From Prostheceraeus crozeri (Eukaryota; Platyhelminthes; Polycladida; Euryleptidae): a stretch of DNA of 64,000 nucleotides. A model generated the notes under the pieces. The model saw only the letters and a program-made list of their open reading frames with translations, was not told the DNA's origin and ran no database searches. The first letter of the stretch is position 1. Each line of letters starts with the position of its first letter. The stretch spans positions 47,727 to 111,726 of the forward strand of contig CAJQUW010002117.1 of the NCBI GenBank assembly GCA_907163375.1. The letters run 5' to 3'. This document shows, piece by piece, positions 1-8,799 of the stretch. The translations under genes and the position numbers were made by a program.

Positions 1-48
1 TCATGCACGAATTCAGGAAGAGAACGACAGTAGCTCTCAGACTATTAA

Positions 49-949
49 CCCTATCTGACCTGGCCCCCCCTCAGATTTCCTAAACTAAATGCTCAAATTT
101 AGTGAAATTTCATGCATGCTATATTTCGGGCATGATCTTTTCAGTGGTGGAGTCGGTTTTTCAAAACTTTAATTTCTCCTTGCTATAAATAGCAATTCAA
201 AATTTGAAAGTGCATTTTTTACAAATTTTAGATACTTTTTATTGTTGCAAGACCAATCGCTTCGGAATGTTAAAAATACTAAAACATAACGCGAAAGTGT
301 TCTATCTGGCATGTTTCTTGCTATATCAATGCTAATTTATTGCTTTTATTCATACATGTATAATAATGCTGTATGAATAGTATTTCAAATTTCAAACATT
401 GAAACAGCAAAGTCTTTTTTTTCATGTGCGAGAATTTCATTCCAAATTGGCTATCTGTCATTAGTTAGAATAAATTATCACAGAGAAACCTAAATGAAGA
501 CAAATACGCAAATATTACAATAATACGTTTTTCCAAAAGTTTCATTATTCGTGTAAAAAATGAGAAAATGGTCATTATTCTATTATTTATTCATGAGTAG
601 TATACGGAGGATATAAGACTAAAACGCATTCAAATACTATCCCAATATCATACTATAAAAACCATTGATGTTATCAAAATCATTAATTTGTGTCTATTAT
701 GCAACACTATATTAATTTATTCGAGAAAAAGTTTGAAATGAGAGCAGAAGGTAAATTCTAACGATTTTTAGGCGTCGTAACTAGCTTTCATTTAGCTCGT
801 ACGGCCGAAATATTTGGCCAAAATTAAATCTTTTACTCCCAAAAGATGCGCAATTAAAAGTTAGGAATAGTCACGGAAGGTAGACTTCTCACACAAAGAC
901 GTTCAGCTGTGGGATTAAAAAGTATCTAGGGCTAAGAGAGTAGATAGGG
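49..949. mobile_element. piggyBac-like non-autonomous element (MITE) with TTAA target duplication
   Basis: The 901-bp element starts CCCTATCT (49-56) and ends AGATAGGG (942-949), a perfect 8-bp terminal inverted repeat. TTAA flanks it on both sides (45-48 and 950-953). The matching place in duplication copy 2, near 55611-55614, has a single TTAA and no insert, so the pre-insertion site is visible in the same window. TTAA duplication and ends starting with CCC are hallmarks of the piggyBac superfamily. There is no long reading frame inside, so any transposase must come from elsewhere. A degenerate second copy of the end motif lies just inside the right end (near 925-945). The family assignment is inferred from target site and ends only. 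Confidence 0.82.
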
Positions 950-953
950 TTAA

Positions 954-1211
954 GAGTAAAAACTCGTAGATAAGAGTCTCATTCAACAAGTGCGCTTGTT
1001 TACATGTCATTCATCACGATATAGCCTTGTCAACATGCTCACCAGTCGATGTAAACACAGACAAGTGTAGTAAATATGACAGCTGATAATGCGTGTTGAC
1101 TGACTGACGCTGCTATCAAAGGCCATCGTCAACTTTATCATGTCTGCACTTTCCATGAATCTGGCACTGATTCTCTTGGTCACGATCCAGCCAATCACAT
1201 TTCCTTCAATG
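954..1211 (+). promoter_or_regulatory. Shared upstream region / putative 5' UTR exon of transporter copy 1
   Basis: This stretch is conserved with about 55366-55612 in copy 2 and lies directly upstream of a plausible splice donor, so it probably holds the promoter and a non-coding first exon. No TATA box in a convincing position was found. A minus-strand open frame (1007-1198) is conserved in both copies, but only because the DNA is duplicated; I see no sign that it is a gene. A small difference from copy 2 (an extra 14 or so bases just after the TTAA) may be a scar of the transposon insertion. Confidence 0.4.
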
Positions 1212-1305
1212 GTAAGAATCTATTTCATTCCATAATGGTGTTAAGCATTCTATTTCAACACATTGGCGATTTTCTTTCCGTTACTTCGTGAACACTGGTC
1301 TGTAG
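1212..1305 (+). other. Putative 94-bp 5' UTR intron of transporter copy 1
   Basis: The donor reads ATG|GTAAGAAT at 1211/1212 and the acceptor CTGTAG ends at 1305. Copy 2 keeps both sites and the same 94-bp length (55272-55365, minus strand). Splicing would join the upstream region to the exon carrying the start codon at 1334. An ATG touching the donor would be out of frame with the main gene, so it would act as a short upstream ORF at most. Inferred from splice-site appearance only. Confidence 0.4.
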
Positions 1306-1333
1306 TCAATAATTGCCGCGTGCTTGCTTCAAA

Positions 1334-2695
1334 ATGAGTATCCAGGAACCTTCACAAGACGTTGATCATGGCTGGGCTTTTGTTGTGCTATTTGGAAATC
1401 TTCTAGCGTTTTTTCTCTTAATGGGAATCCCCTATAGCTCTGGAATCTTCTATACAACATTTCTCAATGAGTTTGAGGAGTCACCATCGCTGACTGCGTG
1501 GGCAACAAATATGCAGCTGTTTTGCACTTATGCATTCAGTGAACTTGCCAATATTGTTTCTAAAAAGGTTGGACCACGTGCCACAATGATGTTTGGAGGG
1601 TGCCTTTCTTCCATTGGCTTGATTGCCACTTCATTCGCATATAATATCTATTGGATATTCTTCTTCAATTGTGCTTTCATCGGTCTTGGATATTCCTTTA
1701 TGTTCTTACCAACTTTTCATTTCACGGCACTGTATTTTCAACGCTACCGACGCTTGGGGTTCTCATTCATGAGTGCTGGAGGTTCCGTCGGGCAGTTCAT
1801 TCATCCTATGATTTTTGCTGCATTGACCGAGAAATATCATTGGCGGAGTGCATTTCTTATCATCGGTGCTATTAATCTAAATTCTATTGTTGTCGCTGCT
1901 GTAATGATGCAACCTCGACATGGCATGGAGGAATGTCATAATGAGTCCGTGAATGAAGAACTTGTCACAGATATTGAGACTGTTGAAGAAGGGAGTGAAT
2001 TCAAAATGACCGAATCAAGGTGCAAGCAGTTTGGCAAAGCGATTGCATCGTATCTCGCATTATTCCATAATCTTCGGTATTCATGCCTTATAATTGGAAC
2101 GACCTTGATATCTGTAGGAGTTAGTGCTTTCTACATCCATGTGCCCAATTTCGTCATAGTATCCGGTTATGACTTTTCAGAAAGCACTCTCATCGCATCT
2201 TCCATCGGACTTGGAGGTCTAGTGACTCGACTCTTGTTAGCTGTTATCGTCATTTCTCCAAAGGTCCATACACCTACTCTATTCTCTCTTTCTCTTACTC
2301 TTGCAGGGGCAGCATGTACCGTGTTTGGGATGTTCCATGACTTTTATGTTCTGTTAATGCTAGCCACCTTATTTGGCATACTGATGGCAGCTTGGGGACT
2401 TATTCCTGAATTAGTAATCGTCTCAGTTGGTTTGAATAAACTACGAACTGGAATGTCATTTGTCAACATCTTTGGATCAGCTGGACTTTTGATAGGCGGA
2501 CCATTTGCAGCATTGCTTTATGAAATGGATCCTACGTACTTTTGGAGCTTTCTAATAGTTGGTTCAATTTGTTTAGTAGGAGGATTTTTCCATTTACCAT
2601 TCTATATTGACCGCATTGAAAAATGTGCTTTATACTTGCTGTGTCGCAAGTCAGGTACTCCAAAGAAAAGTAATTCATTTATATCGAATGAATGA
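1334..2695 (+). CDS. Monocarboxylate-transporter-like MFS protein (SLC16 family), copy 1
   Basis: This is an uninterrupted 453-residue frame with about 12 hydrophobic segments and a hydrophilic central loop (about 193-235), the layout of SLC16 transporters. The family's TM1 signature appears as DHGWAF (11-16), and the second signature, beginning YFxKRRxLA in the family, appears as YFQRYRRLGFSFMSAGGSVG (134-153). In TM8 the conserved Arg is kept (R299), but the Asp usually four residues earlier is Gly (G295). The TM1 Lys of MCT1 appears replaced by Tyr34. The substrate and any proton coupling therefore cannot be assumed. The frame is open further upstream to a TTG at 1313, but ATG at 1334 (AAAATGA context) is the first in-frame ATG and leads straight into the TM1 signature. 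It differs from copy 2 at six residues: A98S, F128Y, I185L, F223C, Y338H and E453D (copy 1 residue first). All coding sequence is in one exon. It probably sits in the plasma membrane. Confidence 0.9.
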   Translation: MSIQEPSQDVDHGWAFVVLFGNLLAFFLLMGIPYSSGIFYTTFLNEFEESPSLTAWATNMQLFCTYAFSELANIVSKKVGPRATMMFGGCLSSIGLIATSFAYNIYWIFFFNCAFIGLGYSFMFLPTFHFTALYFQRYRRLGFSFMSAGGSVGQFIHPMIFAALTEKYHWRSAFLIIGAINLNSIVVAAVMMQPRHGMEECHNESVNEELVTDIETVEEGSEFKMTESRCKQFGKAIASYLALFHNLRYSCLIIGTTLISVGVSAFYIHVPNFVIVSGYDFSESTLIASSIGLGGLVTRLLLAVIVISPKVHTPTLFSLSLTLAGAACTVFGMFHDFYVLLMLATLFGILMAAWGLIPELVIVSVGLNKLRTGMSFVNIFGSAGLLIGGPFAALLYEMDPTYFWSFLIVGSICLVGGFFHLPFYIDRIEKCALYLLCRKSGTPKKSNSFISNE

Positions 2696-2708
2696 AAGCT
2701 ATTAAGAA

Positions 2709-2714
2709 TATAAA
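2709..2714 (+). terminator. Altered polyadenylation hexamer (TATAAA) of copy 1
   Basis: Copy 2 has a perfect AATAAA in the matching position 13 bases after its stop codon. Here it reads TATAAA, a rarer and usually weaker variant. This suggests copy 1 may be processed less well or use another site. Inferred from sequence only. Confidence 0.45.
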
Positions 2715-2847
2715 GATCCACAAATTGATAAGTTTTGCAAAAGTTGAGAAAAGTCATATATTGTGTCAATGGTGTGGGTGCGTTTACACCGGCAACTTTA
2801 TTGCTGACAGTTTGGTCAACAACTTAAAAGGAATGAAAAAAATATGA

Positions 2848-3195
2848 AGCCATGTTCTCTTGCAAACTGTGCAGTGATCAACAAGCAACTTGTGCACGTA
2901 TGTACTCGAAAAAATGTTGTCCATAAAATTGGTGCAAGAAATGTAACCACTTCATGTCCGCTTTAAAGAACACTTCTCAACCCCAACTTCATCTAATTTT
3001 AAGCATATTCGAAATTGTCAAGTAGAACACATCAACATCGGTATCGACATTCTAGCACACGACAATGACAACACTAATTTGCGACTACGTGAGGCATTCT
3101 TTATACATAAATTTAATCCTTACATCAATAATAGAACTGAATTTGACAGTTATCGTGAATTTCTTTTTTGTTAATCACATTTCTCAACCTGCTGG
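2848..3195 (+). pseudogene. Penelope-like element remnant: GIY-YIG endonuclease end (copy 1)
   Basis: Translated fragments match the C-terminal endonuclease of Penelope-like retroelements, including an NVVxKI segment and, after frame changes, RFKEHF and FNPYINNRTEF. The last fits the family's final helix, where a Glu-Ala is followed by a Pro-x-Leu/Ile-Asn turn. Compared with the copy in 53345-53730, this one has lost about 25 bp in the middle, so it is more broken. Both copies have stops and frameshifts and are dead. The remnant was present before the segmental duplication, since both arms carry it. Confidence 0.6.
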
Positions 3196-3217
3196 ACTAC
3201 AGGTTTGACCCGTCAAA

Positions 3218-5029
3218 TTTTTGTCGGTATGAATGCACAAACTGCTGCTCTTTACCAAATCAACTGCAGCATTATCGTTTCAAATACAAAATGTGACAAG
3301 AAATGCAATAAGGAGGTAGTCTCTTCCTTGTTCTTCAACCAGTTGAACCACAGTCATTCAAATTGCTGATAAATATTAACTGACCAATACGTGTGCATCA
3401 AAAACATGAGTTACTCTATGCATGAGTCATTCTTCTTTTTCCAAATGACTGGTCTTTTCGAATGACCACACGTCTTTCAAATGTGCTGCTTATCCAGTCG
3501 ATGTATAATACTAATTTTCTGTTCCCCTGTGTCTCTATAAACCGGCAATACAGTTGGATGTTAGTTGCTATATTCGATGATGAATCGTTTTCGCAATGAA
3601 ATCAATACTCCAATAATATTCAAGGAAATCCATATCAATGTATTTCATGAAGCATATCGATCCTGAGATCCATCGACAAAAATGTGCAATGACTCCTAAC
3701 CATGGAAGAATACTTGTTAAGACTTCTTGATATTTATCAGGACGATAGACATTTTAATATTGTCCATAGTACTTGTTCAAGCCCTTGTTAGTTGCTATTT
3801 GCCTCTTATACGTCACTTCCATCAGTGCTGCGTTAACTACTTGGGTAGAGCTAAGCTTTTCAATTATATCGAATCACAAAAATTGATAATTGCAATAAAT
3901 TGCTTAACTCATGATTTTGTTCAAATGGTAGGAATGGTAAGAAGCCTATGAGAAATTTATTGCCAACTCATCAAAGTTCTTGTACGCTTAGGCCGGATGC
4001 ATTATGATTACTGTGATTTTCACATTTGATATCCTTGGATTCTTCAAAGAAAGAGCAAGAGAGAGAACAAGAAGAGGTTCACTTAAAAAATCTTGCGGTT
4101 GACATGCTCTTTAGACGGATGTTTCTGTCTAAACGGCAATGTTTATATTTCATTCATAGAAAAAGTCTTGTTGCATGGTGTTGCGATTTTCAGTAAAATC
4201 AGGATTTCTTTTTTTCTGATTTTCTATGAAGCTTAGATGCTCAACTGATAACTGGTGAACTTGCAAGCACAACCATGATTCATATGTATAATGCATTCGG
4301 ATTTTAATCACAATGATTTACTTGAAACGGCTATGTTGTAATCGATTCGGAAGCTGCAACTTCAGATCCCCATTGACTAATATTAATTTACGTCAGGCTT
4401 TGTTTTCATTATGCTTTTGATATGACAATCTGCATTTGAATCGAGAACGTTTCACATCATTTCGGTAATTCTGCAGTTGAAATGTCTATGTTTAATATGG
4501 AGCGGATGATTGGCTTCTTGATCGATCAAACCTATAATATAGGTCATCATTCATTATCTTTCGTGTCACTAAATTTCAATTATGTGTTGACGCACGAAGC
4601 ACGATTATTGAAGGCGTGCCAATATTGCCTTGCTATTGGGGTATTATTAACATAGCCAAGTTGCTGTCTCCAAATGTTTTGATGGTCTAAATCAACTGAG
4701 TCTGTAAAGAAAAGCTCCGTACCTATGACTTAAGTGCCAGTTCCATTTGAAATCGCTTTTCCAATCAACACGGTATGATGTAACATTGTGATATGACTGC
4801 ATGACATTCCAAACTACATGGCGTGGTATTATTTCATTGTTGGCAGTTAATTAAGATGCTTTCTTTACTTGTACTGATAATTAGAAAAAAGATGGCAACG
4901 CAACCACTTGGTTGTGATATTGTTGTCAAGAGAGCGCAGCGATCGAGATCAGGGTTTATCGGTTATGCCTTGCATTAAAATTACTAGGGTTTAACTAAGG
5001 CTTTTACTGTTTTACTAGGGGTTTCAGAA
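3218..5029. other. Intergenic, nothing recognised
   Basis: A+T-rich unique DNA with only short, unpatterned reading frames on both strands. I found no tRNA, no repeat and no convincing exon. It begins exactly where homology to the inverted duplication stops. Confidence 0.5.
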
Positions 5030-5380
5030 ATTAATTATCATTTATCTTATTTATTCAAATACACCAATAAGTGCAATAGAGCATCAAGGCAGGATGATGG
5101 ACAGATGCATTTTGATACATATATTGCGCTACACTGCATGAATGGTTATTTGTTTGCGTAGTCAATTGTTATTGCGTACGAAGTCAAGCAAACTTTCACA
5201 GAGTTGGAGACAGCGATTTCTTCAGGAAGTGCGTTCCAGTCATCCAAAATTCTTTGGAGAAAAATTAAGCCGAATGTTACGATTTCTATAGTTTTCAATA
5301 TTGTCTGGTGCCCATTGTTTGCGCGCTTCTGCTTCGAAGGAAAACGAACCAGCAAACAATGAGGGCAGTGACTTACATAC
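5030..5380 (-). pseudogene. LINE (CR1/Jockey-like) 3' end remnant
   Basis: On the minus strand, frame 5355-5146 encodes the very end of a non-LTR retrotransposon ORF2. The segment FLQRILDDWNALPEEIAVSN (about 5272-5213) matches the family's closing motif, in which a Phe-x-x-Arg-Ile/Val precedes Trp-Asn-x-Leu-Pro-x-x-Ile/Val and a Ser-Val run. A stop and a short A+T-rich tail with AATAAATAAG near 5045-5055 follow, as expected of a LINE 3' end. The reverse transcriptase core is not in the window, so this is a 5'-truncated dead copy. The CR1/Jockey label is by motif likeness only. Confidence 0.7.
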
Positions 5381-5412
5381 TTACGAGTAGGGCTTTTTTA
5401 CGTGAACCTGAC

Positions 5413-5640
5413 CTGACACTTGGTTGACACACTGGTGCTCCGTTCAGATGCCTCTAGTCTAGACCGGCCACTCGCTGGGACTGTCAAGGGTCTTCTCTAC
5501 TTCATGACTTCGTGCCATTCCTCCCCACTGGTCAAGGACCTCTCCTTCTCTTGCGTCCACTCTAGACAGACTCCGCCGACTTTTATTTTGAGCGCATCTC
5601 GTCGTACCTTATCGATTGTGTGATACTAGATCAAAGTTGC
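5413..5640. other. GC-richer island of unknown nature
   Basis: About 200 bp is visibly richer in G+C than its surroundings, with many CTCT/TCTAGAC-type words and short open frames on both strands. It lies directly next to the LINE remnant and could be part of an older repeat or a transposon relic. I recognise no protein in it. Confidence 0.3.
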
Positions 5641-7620
5641 GCACCCCTATCACCAAAGAAAATCTGTTTTATCTCAATTGTTCAAACATAATCTTGTGTA
5701 GCCTTGTGGTCTAACCGATTCAAATTTATCATGCACCAAATTATTATTACATGAAAATTACATACGTAGGCCAAGTATCAAGCCAAAAAATACATAGAAT
5801 GTGGCGCTTCTTTTGAACGTCAATACCTGTAGTATTATGCACTCTTCTCATCTTTTTTGTTCTTTATCATAGGCTGCAAGTGTCAGCCTTTTTTTTTAAT
5901 CTGACTGCAAGTCCTTGGAAGCCTGGAAGTCGGTTGTTTTGACCTCCTGCGTATCCGTAGGTACTCTTTTGATTTTTGAAGCAGTATACACTTTGATCAG
6001 GCCAATGGATGACTTCGATTTCTCTTTTATAATTTCATGTATTGATAGTGTGAACTTAGGTGCTACAACCAGTTTGATAGACATGTTTGACGAATGGAAG
6101 TTTTGATCCACACGTACGATGTTAGAAGATTGTCATTTACAAATAGACATAGGCCTACACTGTAAATGACTCGTAAAGGGCAGTCGACTCTCAGTAATAG
6201 GGACTCACGGATACGTAGATGCCGCATTTAGGTACCCGTGTAGGGAGTATAAGGGGAAATATTTTGGAATGTCATATCTTCGTAGAAAACGTAAAAATAG
6301 CTTTTTTAATAGCTGCGGGATTTTTTCGGCCTGCGGGAGAAATTTGATTTTGAGCGATATCACCACTGGATATATTGCAATTTGCAACAATGAATTCTTC
6401 AAATAAAACAAGTATCAATAAAACGAAAAAACAACCGAAAAATATATTAAACTCTACTCGAGACCTCTACCATACCGTTGAGCAGGTTTGTCTCGAGTTT
6501 GTAAATATCTGTTTGTGGAGCTGATTGTGGGAAGTCTATATTTAGTTCTTATCATTCACATTTCACGCATTGCATCTGTGCAGTACAAAACATAGATGAC
6601 TCACAGGGGTTCATTCTTACACGGATTGATGAGCCTTGTTACTCCATCTTCATGCAGCCTAGCTGCCTAAAAACAAATGTTAACGAATCCCATAAAAATG
6701 CGATAATCCCGGGATTGGAAACCATGGAGCAGACATCCAAAACCACATATGGAATCAAAATTGGCGTTGATGGATGTCGCTATGAACTTGCATATATCAC
6801 ACATGTTGCTTAGAAATCAAACAGAAATCCATCTTCATGTTGTTGGTTGAATTATGAAACTTTTCATTGATTAACAACTAATCATCGTATTAATCGATGG
6901 AAATAATTTCAAACGTAACGCACAGAATGATTCATTCACCGAATACTGTGAATGCTATATACGCTATCCCCTGCATTATAGCATTCAAAAAGTGGAAAAT
7001 TTTCAGCTACGCGGTCATCGGCTGGACAACGACGGCATGGAAAGAGACAGTGCCTCGGTAGGAGAGACCCAAAGTCGCGATGGACATCAAAATGAAAGTA
7101 TTTCGTAGTCTGTGGAAGGCATACTGGTACATGGTTGATTAATTTTATGACTAAATGAATTAATTATTCAAATTAGAATTTGCAAGTTATTCTACGCATT
7201 AAAAGTACGTCGAACTCAACCTCAACTATGAAAACAGAAAATTGCAGAATTCTTCTATTTGTAGGAGTGAGAAGTGATAAGAAGGATATTTTCTCACTAA
7301 ATAATGTCACCGTCACATCAACAAGAAGCACACTGCGTCCACTCGAGGGAGTCTCTTGTTTCAACGTCTTCCAAATGGCTGTTTCTTCAAATCCAATTTA
7401 TCTTCACATACATCTTACCCTCTTGTCTAAAGATTCTCGAGACAGTTTTATTCTCATTTTGTTTTAAATACTGACCGATTGGTGAATTCGCTGATAGACT
7501 TCCCAATCCTCCTATTTGTCGTGAACTAATCAATTGACTTCATGCGCCTTCTCTGTATATATCCTATGAGATGATTTCGGGGCACTCTATGTGTCAACTT
7601 GCATCGTCGATGATAAGTGA
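5641..7620. other. Intergenic, nothing recognised
   Basis: A+T-rich DNA, with a T-run near 5888-5897 and overlapping short frames on both strands (for example 5915-6106 and 7180-7467) that show no known motif, no clear splice borders and no codon signature. I do not call them genes. Confidence 0.45.
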
Positions 7621-7803
7621 CGCTAAGTAATAACAACAAAAACGCGTGTTCCCGACAGAGGTGACTTCACCGTTCAACAATAGTGAAGGCGATCTTCAAC
7701 GGCTGCTCCTTGCTCAATGAGTTCATTTGTTCGTTTAATGTGAAATTTGTTGAGAATTCTTCGCGTAATCCTCTCTTTCTCTACCTGACCCCTCGCAGAA
7801 CAC

Positions 7804-8107
7804 ATGTGCGCAGTGATTGCCAATATTTTGCATCCGAGCAATTGTTTTTTACTCACCTACTTGGTCGCATTGAATTTTATATGGACTGTGCATCCAATTC
7901 TTGTTGATTCGATGGCTCAGCATTCAAATCCGGTTTCTTCGCAGACTTCAATAGCCTCCTCTAATGGAAGCTCTTATTTTTTAGACAAATCTGTGAGGAA
8001 GCCACAGATGAGGATCAACAGCGCGGAAGCGTGGCCGTCAAACGTGTCAGAAACCATCAATCATATCGTCAAACATTACGACAATCGACTGAGACCGAAA
8101 TTTGGAA
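7804..8107 (+). CDS. Probable first coding exon of a GABA-A/glycine-type receptor subunit (partial)
   Basis: Starting at ATG 7804, the frame gives an N-terminus with a hydrophobic signal-peptide-like stretch (about residues 14-34), then a polar, Ser/Asn-rich segment with two N-glycosylation sites (N54, N80). It ends in ETINHIVKHYDNRLRPKFG (83-101). The YDNRLRP motif followed by Phe/Leu-Gly is the hallmark start of the mature extracellular domain of anionic Cys-loop receptors, and YDNRLRP is typical of GABA-A alpha-like subunits. The frame then meets GTGAGT at 8108, a strong donor that splits a codon after its first base; read on as DNA it stops after two codons. The next exon, expected to carry a GG/PV...S-V-S-E/M-D-Y-T type segment, was not found in this window. 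The exon is either the start of a gene with a very long intron, which could contain the satellite, or an orphan fragment. Confidence 0.55.
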
Positions 8108-8244
8108 GTGAGTGACCAGCGATATATTGATTTAGGAAAATTGCCTTGTTTGAACGACGGCAGGGTGGGAAATGCGAAGGGAATGTCAAAATATTATATA
8201 TTGCACATTGCAATGATCTCTATGATTATTGCTTCCGTAATGTA

Positions 8245-8348
8245 GCAATATATCATGGATTTTTAGGACAGCAATATCAGACATAGACGAGGCTGCGTTA
8301 TCAGGCGAGACTGTCATATTTCTGCCCGCAAAATCCATGATATAATGC
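8245..8348. repeat. Short inverted repeat (19-bp arms)
   Basis: The arms at 8245-8263 and 8330-8348 are reverse complements with one mismatch and enclose about 66 bases. It may be a tiny foldback element. It sits about 140 bp after the receptor exon's donor, so it would be in the first intron if that gene is real. Confidence 0.5.
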
Positions 8349-8716
8349 TGTTGTATGTAATTGTTACCGATTAAGTAGGTTTCTCAGCCGATATTACACG
8401 TCATTTTTCTATGAAAGTCGTTCATATATCTCCAATTCCAAATTAGACTTGATTGCCATGATTAAGGCCGTCTAATTTGCCATGTAATACCATTGAGGTA
8501 GGAGCACTTCATCGTCCATCTTCGCATTCCCAGTGAAAATGGCATTGGTGTGATTCCTATGTTTCTCAATTTGGACTCGTAGATATCTCAAACTGTACCT
8601 ACTTAAATGCTTTGAGCTGCAGGAGCTATGTAGAAAGTTATCATAGATTTGAGACTTTTACAGATCAAAATCATGGAATTTTGATGTCATAGATTATAGG
8701 TTCAGTAACAATGCAT

Positions 8717-8797
8717 ATATTACCTTTCAAACGATCAGCCTAAATAGTCTGGCGCTACGCGCCGACGATTTAGGCTGTCATTTGAAAGGTAACATAT
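8717..8797. repeat. Long near-perfect hairpin with 3-base loop
   Basis: The arms of about 38 bases pair almost completely (ATATTACCTTTCAAACGA... against ...TTTGAAAGGTAACATAT), closing on GGCGC/GCGCC around a TAC loop. The stem has only a few mismatches and one-base bulges. The tight loop fits a foldback transposon or cruciform better than a microRNA precursor. No flanking target duplication is clear. Confidence 0.7.
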
Positions 8798-8799
8798 CT

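Larger units (their letters stand above)
1..3217 (+). repeat. Segmental duplication, copy 1 (inverted relative to 53327-55657)
   Basis: This block matches the reverse complement of 53327-55657 nearly base for base, apart from the transposon at 49-949 and small indels. It includes a transporter gene, its 5' region with a putative intron, its 3' end and a Penelope-like endonuclease remnant. The match runs to the first base of the window, so this arm may continue to the left. On the right it ends about 3217, after a shared ACAGGTTTG. Without the transposon it is about 2.3 kb. The opposite orientation and different outer flanks suggest a real duplication rather than two alleles of one locus. Confidence 0.9.

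Noticed and set aside
1007-1198. A conserved small gene on the strand opposite the transporter's upstream region, also at 55379-55570
   Set aside because: Its conservation is fully explained by the recent segmental duplication. It has no motif and overlaps the putative 5' exon.
1313-1333. Starting the transporter at TTG 1313 (and 55264 in copy 2)
   Set aside because: TTG starts are not expected in animal nuclear genes. The in-frame ATG 21 bases later has a good context and leads directly into the TM1 signature.
8717-8797. A microRNA precursor
   Set aside because: The loop is only three bases and the stem nearly symmetric, unlike typical precursors.
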